The translations under genes and the position numbers were made by a program. A stretch of DNA of 64,000 bases from Brevibacillus brevis (lineage in GTDB: Bacteria > Bacillota > Bacilli > Brevibacillales > Brevibacillaceae): contig NZ_CP030117.1 in assembly GCF_001039275.2 (NCBI RefSeq), forward strand, positions 476,001 to 540,000, in the 5' to 3' direction. Within the stretch, counting starts at the first letter, position 1. Every line of letters starts with the position of its first letter. Under the pieces are notes generated by a model. It was given only the letters and a program-made list of their open reading frames with translations. It was not told where the DNA came from and made no database searches. Below, one piece after another: positions 26,796-34,840 of the stretch.

Positions 26796-27419
26796 ATGAT
26801 TCCACGCACCAAAAAAATGAGTTCGATAGCTGGTATTGCTGTCATCTTCGGGACGATGCTGTTCACAACAGCATGCGCTACTGATTCGAAAACATCTGCT
26901 TATGATAATCAAACTACTCGGTTGTCCTCCAAGACAGACATGCAACTATTGAAGGATCTTCCTCAACCCGTTTCAATGACGATTGACTCCTCATTAAACG
27001 CAACGGAGGCTACCGAAATGGTACAGGCCGCACAACGTTTCTACGGCTTCTGGAACACTGGGAATGAGGATCTCCTTGCACAAACCGTTTCTCCAAGCTT
27101 CATAGATAACACGTTGCCGAAAGGAAGACCTCAAGGCCCCGATGGCTTGTTATTCGCTTCTCGCAACTTTCGTAAAGCAGTCCCTGACTTGCAATGCAAA
27201 ATAGAGGATTTACTGGTAGTGGGGGACAAGGTGACAGCTCGTCTTTCCTTTACGGGTACGAGCAAAGGCGAGTTTATGGGAAAACCACTGTCCGGGAAGC
27301 CCATTCAATTTATGGCGATCGATGTTTTACGCATCAAGGATGGGAAGCTTGTTGAAGACTGGCACCTGGAAGACAATTTAACCTTTATGCAACAAATTGG
27401 CGTCGTAGCGGAAAATTGA
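26796..27419 (+). CDS. SnoaL-like (ester cyclase-type) lipoprotein
   Basis: A 207-residue protein with a signal and lipobox TTAC (Cys27), followed by a linker and a SnoaL/NTF2-like domain (about 70-200: FYGFWNTGNEDLLAQTVSPSFIDNT, VPDLQCKIEDLLVVGDKVTARLSFTGTSKG, FMAIDVLRIKDGKLVEDWHLEDN, shown in part). SnoaL-like proteins are mostly cytoplasmic, so the lipid anchor is unusual. First gene after the HxlR divergent region, and 29 bases upstream of the MdaB-type gene. Confidence 0.85.
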   Translation: MIPRTKKMSSIAGIAVIFGTMLFTTACATDSKTSAYDNQTTRLSSKTDMQLLKDLPQPVSMTIDSSLNATEATEMVQAAQRFYGFWNTGNEDLLAQTVSPSFIDNTLPKGRPQGPDGLLFASRNFRKAVPDLQCKIEDLLVVGDKVTARLSFTGTSKGEFMGKPLSGKPIQFMAIDVLRIKDGKLVEDWHLEDNLTFMQQIGVVAEN

Positions 27420-27448
27420 ATTGTCTTAACGTAAAGGAGATGTAAAAA

Positions 27449-28000
27449 ATGAAAAAAATTCTTATCATCAATGGTCATCAAAAATATGGCTCATCAGAGG
27501 GGAAACTGAACCAAACGTTGATGGATCATATGGTGAGTCTGCTCGAAAAAGAGAACCATGTACGAACTACCATTATTCAAAATGGATACAAATTCGAAGA
27601 AGAGCACCAGAAATTTCTCTGGGCAGATATGATCATTTATCAAACTCCCATCTACTGGTTCAGTGTCCCTGGGTTATTGAAAACATACATGGATGAAGTA
27701 TATGCGTACGGCTTGTTTTTCAAGGGTGCTAATCAATACGGAAGAGGCGGCTTATTAACCGACAAAAAATATATGTTCTCGACAACTTGGAATGCTCCAG
27801 AAAAAGCATTTAACGATCCGACCCAATTTTTTAAAGGGGAGAGCCTGGAAGATGCAATCAGCCATTTGCACCGCGTACAGGAATTTTTAGGCATGCAACC
27901 TGTAAAGAGCTTTGCTTGCTATGATGTCATTAAAAATCCGCTGATCGATCGATTTGTATCCGAACTCGAGGCGCATCTCAAACAGGTATTGTGTTTCTAA
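27449..28000 (+). CDS. NAD(P)H-dependent flavin oxidoreductase, MdaB type
   Basis: A 183-residue flavodoxin-fold quinone reductase. The N-terminus ILIINGHQKYGSSEGKLN is the FMN phosphate loop, and IIYQTPIYWFSVPGLLKTYMDEV is the flavodoxin_2 signature found in MdaB. Such enzymes reduce quinones by two electrons and prevent radical formation. RBS AAAGGAGATG. Placement behind an HxlR-type regulator supports a quinone or electrophile stress role. Confidence 0.9.
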   Translation: MKKILIINGHQKYGSSEGKLNQTLMDHMVSLLEKENHVRTTIIQNGYKFEEEHQKFLWADMIIYQTPIYWFSVPGLLKTYMDEVYAYGLFFKGANQYGRGGLLTDKKYMFSTTWNAPEKAFNDPTQFFKGESLEDAISHLHRVQEFLGMQPVKSFACYDVIKNPLIDRFVSELEAHLKQVLCF

Positions 28001-28035
28001 ATGAAAATCTCAAAGGAAAGGGGAGAGATCCTATC

Positions 28036-28749
28036 ATGTTGGACAATCAAAAGATAGTAATCATCGGCGGAAGCTCTGGAATTGGTTTAGAGACAGCCAA
28101 ACAGGCAGTAGCGCTAGGAGCAGAAGTGATCATTGCGAGCCGCTCCGAAGAAAAATTGCAGAAGGCAAAAGAGAGTCTGGGCTCCAAAGTCTCGGTGTAT
28201 ACGCTAGATACCACTGATGAGCAGCAAGTTGAGGCCTTTTTTGAAAAAGTAGGCACGTTTGATCATCTGGTCGTCAGTGCGGCGGAAACATTTGGCGGTT
28301 CATTCCTTCAAACGGATACAGCCCAGGCGCGTAAGTTGTTCGATAACAAATTTTGGGGTCAATACTATGCGGCAAGGTACGGAGCGCCGAAGATTTCAAC
28401 AAACGGTTCCATCACCTTATTCTCCGGGGTCGTCGCCTACAAAGCGATGATTGGTTCGTCTGCCCTTGGCGCAGTCAATGCGGCCGTTTCGAATCTGGGG
28501 CAAACCCTCGCCTTGGAACTGGCACCAATCCGAGTGAATATCGTTTCACCTGGCATTATTGATACACCATCACGCAGTAAAATGCCTGAAGACGTGCGCG
28601 AAAATTTCTATGCAACGTTGGCAGACAAGCTCCCTGTAAAGCGAGTTGGACAAGCGAAAGATGTTGCACAAAGCGTACTATACCTGCTCCAAAATAGTTT
28701 TGTAACCGGAACTGTCCTTCATGTAGAAGGTGGCCATATCTTACTTTAA
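28036..28749 (+). CDS. Short-chain dehydrogenase/reductase lacking the YxxxK motif
   Basis: A 237-residue SDR-fold protein with the nucleotide-binding loop [12 protein letters not shown] and the C-terminal [14 protein letters not shown] and [14 protein letters not shown]. The classical catalytic Tyr-x-x-x-Lys is missing: at the place just before AAV...[11 protein letters not shown] the protein reads LGAVN instead of YxxSK. A Ser upstream (LFSGVVAY) is kept. It belongs to a divergent SDR group whose activity may differ from alcohol/ketone interconversion. The ATG at 28036 follows AAAGGGGAGAG at a rather long spacing. Last gene of the cassette. Confidence 0.85.
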   Translation: MLDNQKIVIIGGSSGIGLETAKQAVALGAEVIIASRSEEKLQKAKESLGSKVSVYTLDTTDEQQVEAFFEKVGTFDHLVVSAAETFGGSFLQTDTAQARKLFDNKFWGQYYAARYGAPKISTNGSITLFSGVVAYKAMIGSSALGAVNAAVSNLGQTLALELAPIRVNIVSPGIIDTPSRSKMPEDVRENFYATLADKLPVKRVGQAKDVAQSVLYLLQNSFVTGTVLHVEGGHILL

Positions 28750-28757
28750 AGAATTCC

Positions 28758-28838
28758 ATTACCGGACGTTTCGGATCATTTCAATTTGTAGTATGGTAGG
28801 AGAACGGACTTTTCGAGGTCCGTTCTTTTTGGTTTTTG
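28758..28838 (+). repeat. Direct repeat, right copy (ghost of pstB 3' end plus terminator)
   Basis: Begins nine bases after the SDR stop: ATTACCGGACGTTTCGGATCATT matches the end of pstB at 26201 in all but two of the first 23 bases, then CAAT and a hairpin with the same loop design follow. It is not part of an open gene here. It looks like a relic of an event that placed the four-gene cassette behind pstB. Confidence 0.72.
28801..28832 (+). terminator. Terminator after the SDR gene
   Basis: AGAACGGAC pairs with GTCCGTTCT across TTTTCGAG, followed by TTTTGG. Its stem shows compensating changes against the terminator at 26242 (AGAGCGGAC/GTCCGCTCT). Confidence 0.8.
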
Positions 28839-28855
28839 GAAAGGAGATACTTGCA

Positions 28856-30148
28856 GTGGTTTGGATTTCATTCATCCTTTTTCTGATCACGTTGACTTTG
28901 GTTATCTGGCAACCGCGGGGGCTGTCAATTGGTTATCCGGCTGTCGGTGGAGCACTGTTGGCCTTGGCGATCGGGGTAGTCACGTTCGGTGATGTCGCAG
29001 AGGTAACCTCTATTGTTTGGAATGCGACGCTAGCATTAATCGGGATTATTATTATCTCGCTCGTATTGGACGAAATCGGTTTTTTTGAATGGGCTGCGCT
29101 CCATATGGCTCGTTTTGCCAAAGGGAATGGGCGGCTTATGTTCGTTTATGTCATCCTGCTTGGTTCACTCGTATCTGCCTTGTTTACGAATGATGGGGCG
29201 GCCCTGATTTTGACACCGATTGTGTTGGCACAGGTGCGGGCATTAAAGCTGGATGCAAAAACGGTTTTGGCATTTGTCATGGCGAGCGGGTTTATTGCAG
29301 ATACGAGTTCTTTGCCCTTTGTGATTAGTAATCTAGTGAATATTGTTTCCGCTGACTATTTTGATATTGGCTTTGCTGCGTATGCAGCCAAAATGATCAT
29401 TCCGACTTTGTTTTCGATTGGTGGAAGTCTGCTGGTTTTGTACCTGTATTTTCGCAAAAGCATTCCGGCGCGGGTTGACCTTTCTCATCTGAAAAATCCG
29501 AGTGAAGCGATTCGCGACCATAGAATGTTTCGTCTGGCGTGGCCAATTCTTGCGGTTTTGTTGATTGGCTTTTTTGTTAGCGAGTCCATCCATACGCCTG
29601 TTTCAATCATCATTGCAGGGGCAGCTATCATTTTTTGCCTGGCTGCAAGAAAAAGTGAAGCGATCGCCATGCGGCGGATTATGAAAGAAGCGCCGTGGGT
29701 AGTCGTTGTTTTTTCGATTGGCATGTATGTCGTGGTGTGGGGACTGCACAACGCGAGATTGACTGACTTGGTCAAGGACACCCTGGATTGGTTCATGGCA
29801 CATGGTTTATTGGCAACGACCTTGGGAACAGGCTTTTTGGCTGCTGTTCTTTCCTCTGTCATGAACAACCTTCCGACAGTGATGTTCAACGCGCTGGCGA
29901 TTGCCGGGACACAGGCAGACGGAGTTTTGCGGGAAGCGATGATTTACGCGAATGTGATCGGGAGCGATCTGGGACCGAAAATGACGCCGATCGGATCACT
30001 TGCGACCTTGCTCTGGCTACATGTCTTGGGACGCAAAGACGTGACGATTACGTGGGGGCAGTATTTTCGGACGGGTGTTGTTTTGACCGTACCGACATTG
30101 ACGTTCACCTTGCTCGGTTTGTATCTGACGTTGGTCTATTTTTCATAG
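28856..30148 (+). CDS. ArsB-like arsenite/anion efflux membrane protein
   Basis: A 430-residue ion-transporter-superfamily protein with about eleven hydrophobic segments and ArsB-type motifs: [39 protein letters not shown] and [13 protein letters not shown] with [19 protein letters not shown]. In studied ArsB proteins it extrudes arsenite or antimonite by proton antiport. The start is GTG at 28856 after AAAGGAGA; the upstream in-frame stretch runs through the direct repeat and terminator and is excluded. It has no arsC or adjacent arsR (an ArsR-type gene is 2.8 kb away), so the substrate may be another anion. Confidence 0.87.
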   Translation: MVWISFILFLITLTLVIWQPRGLSIGYPAVGGALLALAIGVVTFGDVAEVTSIVWNATLALIGIIIISLVLDEIGFFEWAALHMARFAKGNGRLMFVYVILLGSLVSALFTNDGAALILTPIVLAQVRALKLDAKTVLAFVMASGFIADTSSLPFVISNLVNIVSADYFDIGFAAYAAKMIIPTLFSIGGSLLVLYLYFRKSIPARVDLSHLKNPSEAIRDHRMFRLAWPILAVLLIGFFVSESIHTPVSIIIAGAAIIFCLAARKSEAIAMRRIMKEAPWVVVVFSIGMYVVVWGLHNARLTDLVKDTLDWFMAHGLLATTLGTGFLAAVLSSVMNNLPTVMFNALAIAGTQADGVLREAMIYANVIGSDLGPKMTPIGSLATLLWLHVLGRKDVTITWGQYFRTGVVLTVPTLTFTLLGLYLTLVYFS

Positions 30149-30155
30149 GGAATGG

Positions 30156-30190
30156 AAAGCCTGCTGGCTAATAGTCAGCAGGCTTTTTCT
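30156..30190 (+). terminator. Terminator after the ArsB-like gene
   Basis: AAAGCCTGCTG pairs with CAGCAGGCTTT across a nine-base loop, followed by TTCTTT. Confidence 0.85.
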
Positions 30191-30283
30191 TTAATCATGC
30201 GGCTTCACAGTGGAACAGGCAGAATAGGACAGGACAAGATAGGAAAAAATAGGCGCAATGTACGTAAAAAGGAGGATGTTTCC

Positions 30284-30673
30284 ATGTGGCATGGCTGGCC
30301 GATCGAACGCGTACTCATTCTTTTTACTGGATTGGCGTTTGCCCTGATTGCGGTTCAGGTCACACTTTTTCACTCTAGACAAAACTTCCGACATTGGGCA
30401 ATGTGGATTCCTGTGCTTGAGCTCCCTGTATTTGCGGTTACTGCTATTGTTTTATCGTTTGTGAATGCGGGGTGGCTGCGTTGGGTGTTTGCCTTGATGA
30501 TGGTGGTTGGCATGGCTGGTGGTTTGTACGGAGCCTATTTACATACGGTCGGGGTTGGGCAGCGTGTGGGAGGTTATTCACAAGGTCAAAATTTTCTCGT
30601 CGGTCCTCCTGTGATTCTTCCTTTACTGATCACGGCAATGTCAGCATTAGGGCTTCTTGCGCTGTTTTGGTAA
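30284..30673 (+). CDS. Four-helix membrane protein in the GMC oxidoreductase operon
   Basis: A 129-residue membrane protein with about four hydrophobic helices (VLILFTGLAFALIAVQVTLF, MWIPVLELPVFAVTAIVLSFV, FALMMVVGMAGGLYGAYL, PPVILPLLITAMSALGLLALFW). Start ATG after AAGGAGG; upstream in-frame sequence contains the ArsB-gene terminator. It is 27 bases before a gluconate-dehydrogenase-subunit-3-like gene and may be the membrane anchor or electron acceptor-side part of that complex. It has no heme-binding CxxCH motif. Confidence 0.78.
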   Translation: MWHGWPIERVLILFTGLAFALIAVQVTLFHSRQNFRHWAMWIPVLELPVFAVTAIVLSFVNAGWLRWVFALMMVVGMAGGLYGAYLHTVGVGQRVGGYSQGQNFLVGPPVILPLLITAMSALGLLALFW

Positions 30674-30700
30674 AAATCGTTTTCGAAGGGGTGAGAGGAC

Positions 30701-31303
30701 ATGGAGAAGCCTAAACGTTACCCATCCTATGATGTTTGGGATCAGCATACAGAGTGGGATGCTCACACCAGGAAAGTAGTAGGGGCCAGAAAAATGCCCG
30801 CGATTGCCAATCAATTTTTTACGAAGCCTGAATCATTGCTCTTGCAGACAGTCGTAGGGGTATTGGTCAATGATCACCGCTTAGAGGTGCTGACCTTTGT
30901 GGTGGAGCATCTGGATAATACGACGGCTAGTAATATCGGCGAGTCGCAACGAAAGGTCGGAGTTCCACCAAAAAAAGAGCTCTACCGCTCGGGCTTGAAA
31001 GGGATTGATGCGGAGAGTCATGCGGCTTATGGAACTGATTTTGTTGCGTTGAAGCTTGACCAGCAGGAAGCCGTTCTTCAACACGTCGCGAATGGGGGCA
31101 TCCAAAACCAGGAGGCGTGGACAGACCTCGCTCCCGTAGATTTTTTCAAGCGGCTGCTGCATGACACAGTCAGTGCGTACTACTCACATCCGTTGGTTTG
31201 GTCGGATATCGGCTACGGAGGTCCCGCTTATCCGCGCGGCTATGTCCGGGTGGAAAAAGGATTGACGGACCCATGGGAGGCGAAAGCAAATGACGAGTCA
31301 TGA
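30701..31303 (+). CDS. Gluconate 2-dehydrogenase subunit 3-like protein
   Basis: A 200-residue protein of the Gluconate_2-dh3 family, the small partner of GMC-type membrane dehydrogenases. Family features include FFTKPESLLLQTVVGVLVND, VALKLDQQEAVLQHVANG and FFKRLLHDTVSAYYSHPLVWSDIGYGGPAYPRGY (in part). Proteobacterial versions carry a Tat signal; this one has none, so the complex may stay in the cytoplasm. It overlaps the next gene by 14 bases. Confidence 0.85.
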   Translation: MEKPKRYPSYDVWDQHTEWDAHTRKVVGARKMPAIANQFFTKPESLLLQTVVGVLVNDHRLEVLTFVVEHLDNTTASNIGESQRKVGVPPKKELYRSGLKGIDAESHAAYGTDFVALKLDQQEAVLQHVANGGIQNQEAWTDLAPVDFFKRLLHDTVSAYYSHPLVWSDIGYGGPAYPRGYVRVEKGLTDPWEAKANDES

Positions 31304-32909
31304 CCATCGTACGATTACTCATCGCCCCACTCCTGTGGATCAAAGAAAATACGCCGATGACGCAGATGTATGCATTGTCGGTGCTGGAGCGGCAGGGGGC
31401 GTGCTGGCTTATGAGCTGGCAAAGGCCGGGTTGCGTGTAGTCGTCTTGGAAGCAGGACCGTTTTGGGACCCGCAACACGATTTTGCCAGTGATGAGCTGT
31501 CGATGCGGAGATTGGCCTGGCAGGAAACGAGGCTGGTAGCAGGCAATGACCCGCTGCGTTTGGGACATAACAACTCAGGGCGGGGAATTGGGGGAGGCAC
31601 CGTACATTTTACGGGGGTATTCCTGCGTTTCCACGAAAGTGATTTCAAGACAAAAACCGTAGACGGCGTAGGGGAAGACTGGCCAATTACGTATCAGGAT
31701 CTTGCCCCGTACTACGACAAGATTGAACGGGAGATTGCGGTTTCCGGTCCGAATCATTTTCCGTGGGGTTCCTTTCAAGGCCCATATCCGTACCCTGTTC
31801 GAGAGCCAATCAGTGCCAATGCCCAACTGTTCCGGGAAGGATGCGAGAAGCTGGGGATCGAGAGTGTGGTTGCCCCTCTGGCGATTTTATCGGGTCCTTT
31901 TGATGGACGTCCCCCCTGTATCAATCGTGGCTTTTGCAATCAAGGGTGCATGCCGAATGCGAAGTACAGCGGGTTGATTCATCATATCCCCAAGGCGATA
32001 GCGGAGGGGGCAGAGGTGCTGTCCGACTGCATGGTGACGGAAATTTTGATGGCTGGCGACCGGGTCAGTGGCGTGTTGTTCAACCATAATGGTTTGACAC
32101 ACAGGCAAATGGCTCGTGTGGTCATTCTGGCCGGGTTTGTGGTGGAGACTCCCAGATTGCTGCTCAGTTCGGCGAATGCTCAGTTTCCACAAGGGCTGGC
32201 GAATTCGAGTGGATGGGTAGGAAAAGCAATTATGCCCCACTCTAGTCATGATGTATACGGACGACTACCGGAGGAAGTGCGATTGTATAAAGGAACACCT
32301 GTCCTTGCCTTGACCCAGCATTTTTACGAGACGGACCGGGAACGAGGATTTGCCCGTGGATATACGTTGAGTGCACACGGGTCACGTCCGGTCGGGATGG
32401 CGGCTGCTATTGCTGCCGAGAGGGAAGATGGCTCGTATTTATGGGGAAAACAGCTTCGAGAGACCATGCTGGATTACAATATGTATGCGCGGATCACCTT
32501 GGTCGGGGAAGTACTGCCTCATCCTGATAACAGAGTGACGCTCTCTGGGGAAAAAGATGAATATGGTATGCCAATCCCTACGGTAACGTTCAGCTATCAG
32601 GAGAACGACAAACAACTGTACAAGCATGCTATTGGACAAATGAACCGGATTGTAGAAGCGATGGGGGGGCAGCCGGAGCATGTGGTATCTGATACCGCTC
32701 ATCTCATGGGGGGATGCCGAATGGGGAATGACAGGGAAACCTCCGTTGTGAATGAATTTGGGCAGTCACATGACATACCCAATCTTTTCATAGCGGGTGC
32801 TTCTACGTTCGTTACCTCGAGTGGCAGCAACCCGACAAATACAGTCATGGCGCTGGCTGCACGCACTGCAGACAAGATCGTTGAGGCGATGAAAAAGCAA
32901 GATGTATAA
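31290..32909 (+). CDS. GMC-family FAD oxidoreductase
   Basis: A 539-residue flavoprotein of the glucose-methanol-choline family, likely the catalytic subunit of a sugar-acid or polyol dehydrogenase. The FAD site VCIVGAGAAGGVLAYELAKAG is near residue 27, GIGGGTVHFTGV is the second flavin contact, and the C-terminal GMC signature NLFIAGASTFVTSSGSNPTNTVMALAAR and HLMGGCRMG are present (quoted in part). A Cys cluster (INRGFCNQGCMPNAK) lies in the middle. It overlaps the small subunit gene and is probably co-translated. There is no cytochrome subunit gene nearby, so the electron acceptor is open. Confidence 0.9.
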   Translation: MTSHDHRTITHRPTPVDQRKYADDADVCIVGAGAAGGVLAYELAKAGLRVVVLEAGPFWDPQHDFASDELSMRRLAWQETRLVAGNDPLRLGHNNSGRGIGGGTVHFTGVFLRFHESDFKTKTVDGVGEDWPITYQDLAPYYDKIEREIAVSGPNHFPWGSFQGPYPYPVREPISANAQLFREGCEKLGIESVVAPLAILSGPFDGRPPCINRGFCNQGCMPNAKYSGLIHHIPKAIAEGAEVLSDCMVTEILMAGDRVSGVLFNHNGLTHRQMARVVILAGFVVETPRLLLSSANAQFPQGLANSSGWVGKAIMPHSSHDVYGRLPEEVRLYKGTPVLALTQHFYETDRERGFARGYTLSAHGSRPVGMAAAIAAEREDGSYLWGKQLRETMLDYNMYARITLVGEVLPHPDNRVTLSGEKDEYGMPIPTVTFSYQENDKQLYKHAIGQMNRIVEAMGGQPEHVVSDTAHLMGGCRMGNDRETSVVNEFGQSHDIPNLFIAGASTFVTSSGSNPTNTVMALAARTADKIVEAMKKQDV

Positions 32910-33005
32910 GCTGGGTTCACATAACTTTTGCGTTCTATCTTCCCCATCATATAAGCCATATAGTATACTGATAAACAGATATGTAAGGCAAAGGTGGGTA
33001 TCCTT

Positions 33006-33341
33006 ATGGAAATGGATTTGATGCAGGTTCTGTTTTTGTCAGAGACTTATAAGCTACTTGGTGACAAGACGCGCTTGACGATCATGGCTCTCCTGCAAGT
33101 ACAGTCCTTATGTGTCCGTGATCTCGTGGAAATTTTGCAAACTTCCCAGCCTTCTGTTTCCCAGCACTTGGCTAAGCTAAAAACTCATGGTTTGGTCAAA
33201 GAGCGTCGGAAGGGACCGTGGGTATATTACTCCGTTAATACAGAATGCGGTCCTGAGGTTAAGCAAATTTTGTCTAACTTGCCGGATATGTCGCCAATCG
33301 TCAAACAAAAATCAGTTGCAAGTGAACCTTCATTTGGCTGA
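33006..33341 (+). CDS. ArsR-family transcriptional regulator
   Basis: A 111-residue winged-helix repressor of the ArsR/SmtB type: ETYKLLGDKTRLTIMALL, LQTSQPSVSQHLAKLKTHGLVKERRKG and WVYYSVN. ArsR proteins usually bind arsenite with an ELCVCDL motif; here the site reads SLCVRDLVEIL with only one Cys, plus a Cys near residue 84 (NTECGPEV). The inducer may therefore not be arsenite. ATG after AAAGGTGGG. Confidence 0.9.
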   Translation: MEMDLMQVLFLSETYKLLGDKTRLTIMALLQVQSLCVRDLVEILQTSQPSVSQHLAKLKTHGLVKERRKGPWVYYSVNTECGPEVKQILSNLPDMSPIVKQKSVASEPSFG

Positions 33342-33349
33342 TCAGTCGT

Positions 33350-33388
33350 AAAAAGCGTTGGATCAATTGAGATCCAACGCTTTTTTTA
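33350..33388. terminator. Bidirectional terminator between arsR-type and glutaredoxin-like genes
   Basis: AAAAAGCGTTGGATC pairs with GATCCAACGCTTTTT across a short loop, with T-runs on both sides. It overlaps the last codons of the minus-strand gene. Confidence 0.88.
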
Positions 33389-33614
33389 GTTCTTCCTTGT
33401 TAAATCCATGGATGACAATTTGCTCGCCGTTTTCCTTTTCAATGTAGGTTACAGGTGTCATGCTGGCGCCTAATTGAATGGCTTCCTGAAAATAAGCCTC
33501 GTTTTGACGAATGTCTCTGTCTTCGAAAGCAATGTTGTTTGAAGTCAGCCACATTTTTTCTTCCTGACAAGGACCGCAAGTGACTTGCGTATAGATAATA
33601 ACCTTGTAAGCCAT
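33363..33614 (-). CDS. Glutaredoxin-like thiol protein
   Basis: An 83-residue thioredoxin-fold protein with the active site CGPC (VIIYTQVTCGPCQEEK), the cis-Pro turn ASMTPVTYIE and no fusion partner. The size and start match NrdH/glutaredoxin-like redoxins, though CGPC is the thioredoxin-type centre. ATG preceded by AAAGGGG. It likely reduces disulfides in the cytoplasm. Confidence 0.88.
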   Translation of the reverse strand: MAYKVIIYTQVTCGPCQEEKMWLTSNNIAFEDRDIRQNEAYFQEAIQLGASMTPVTYIEKENGEQIVIHGFNKEELKKALDLN

Positions 33615-33784
33615 ACAGTATTGCCCCTTTCAAAAGCAGAGTAAATGCCTTGCTCTTTCCAATATGAATGATCGGTCCTGACAAAGCAAGTAAACAACAG
33701 CATGGTTTGGAAAAATGAGGATGGATACGCACATAGGGGGCGGTACAAATTATATTCAGTGACGTCGAGGAGGTGAATGTAACG

Positions 33785-34027
33785 ATGCCTAAACAAAACA
33801 GAGGTATGGGCCAAGCGAACCAAGCTAGCCAAGCAGCAAACACTGCGACTGAATTCGCAAGTGAAACAAACGCAGCAGAGGTTCGTCGTCAGAACCAACA
33901 ATCCGCACAACGCGCTGCTTCCCAAGGCGCTGCGACTGAGTTCGCAAGTGAGACAAATGTTGCGGAAGTTCGTCGTCAAAACCAACAATCGGCTGCACAA
34001 CAATCTTCTGGCCAAGCTACTGAGTAG
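33785..34027 (+). CDS. sspE: Gamma-type small acid-soluble spore protein
   Basis: An 80-residue gamma-type SASP, an amino-acid store degraded at germination. It has two tandem repeats, each with ATEFASETN-A/V-AEVRRQNQQSA, which contain the recognition site for the germination protease GPR (TEFASET). Composition is extreme (Gln, Ala, Asn, Glu). The ATG at 33785 follows GAGGAGGTGA; an in-frame GTG at 33773 lies inside that ribosome site. Made in the forespore in relatives under SigG; I could not place a convincing SigG promoter. Confidence 0.95.
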   Translation: MPKQNRGMGQANQASQAANTATEFASETNAAEVRRQNQQSAQRAASQGAATEFASETNVAEVRRQNQQSAAQQSSGQATE

Positions 34028-34039
34028 GAGCCAGCGGAC

Positions 34040-34070
34040 AAAAGCCCTCGCAATTTGCGGGGGTTTTCTT
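34040..34070 (+). terminator. Terminator after sspE
   Basis: AAAGCCCTCGCA pairs with TGCGGGGGTTTT across ATT, followed by CTTATTTTT. Confidence 0.8.
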
Positions 34071-34187
34071 ATTTTTACGTAAAGTCTATGCATGGAATGT
34101 GGTTTCTATCCTCGCACTGCACTTGCAAAAGCCTGGAAGTGGATGATACTGTGATTCGTAAATCAGCCCACTAGGAGGCAATTTCAC

Positions 34188-34574
34188 ATGATCATTGGAA
34201 CAGGCATAGACATTGTGGAAATAGAGCGCATTGCTACTTTGATAAAAAGACAAGAGCGTGCGATCAAACACTTTTTGACCACAGAGGAACAACAGCTCCT
34301 GAATGGAAAGTCAGAGACGAGACAGGCGGAAATGGTTGCAGGCAGATTTGCTGCCAAGGAAGCAGGTGCAAAGGCTCTTGGCACAGGCATTGGTGCTGTA
34401 CTCAGCTTTTTGGATATGGAAATTCTCCCGAATGATTCGGGCAAGCCAATCATGACCATAAAGCACGAGGTGTACAGCAAACTCGATCTGGACCCTGCTC
34501 GCGTTCATATTCATGTGAGTATTTCGCATAGCCAGACGCATGCGATTGCGCAAGTCATTGTAGAAGAACGATAG
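34188..34574 (+). CDS. acpS: Holo-acyl-carrier-protein synthase AcpS
   Basis: A 128-residue phosphopantetheinyl transferase that moves the 4'-phosphopantetheine arm of CoA to acyl carrier protein. Mg/CoA residues are visible: Asp in [12 protein letters not shown] and Glu in [32 protein letters not shown] is the C-terminal strand. Start ATG after AGGAGG. Same place as ydcB/acpS in B. subtilis, followed by a ydcC-like gene and alr. Confidence 0.95.
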   Translation: MIIGTGIDIVEIERIATLIKRQERAIKHFLTTEEQQLLNGKSETRQAEMVAGRFAAKEAGAKALGTGIGAVLSFLDMEILPNDSGKPIMTIKHEVYSKLDLDPARVHIHVSISHSQTHAIAQVIVEER

Positions 34575-34620
34575 ATGTTTTGAGCAACCTCGAGAAACTT
34601 GTCTGCATATTGGGACGAGG

Positions 34621-34720
34621 ATGGACATACATTTATATCGCGTAGATCAGGAGGGACTACCTGCTCTTACACAGGAAGGCTAAGTCTGTAGCCGATCCAA
34701 GCGATATATCGCCAACTTCG
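34621..34720 (+). other. Possible structured leader before the ydcC-like gene
   Basis: The 266 bases between acpS and 34841 hold no gene. TATATCGC (34634-34641) is the exact complement of GCGATATA (34701-34708), with GATC/GATC and a small GGCTA/TAGCC helix between them and ATGGA/TCCAT outside. It does not match a riboswitch class I know. It may be only an ordinary leader. Confidence 0.3.
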
Positions 34721-34840
34721 TATCCATTCGCAACCATTGACACGATGTGCGCTGCATGGGCGAGAGACTGACAGATTTCCCAGGAAATAGACAGGGATGC
34801 CCTTCTTTGTCGAAAATATTGACAAGGAGGAGTTCATTGA

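Noticed and set aside
33615..33784. A SigG promoter ahead of the sspE-type gene
   Set aside because: No pair of SigG-like boxes at correct spacing could be defined by eye.
34575..34840. A known riboswitch class upstream of the ydcC-like gene
   Set aside because: No conserved core of a class I know is present; only generic helices are seen.
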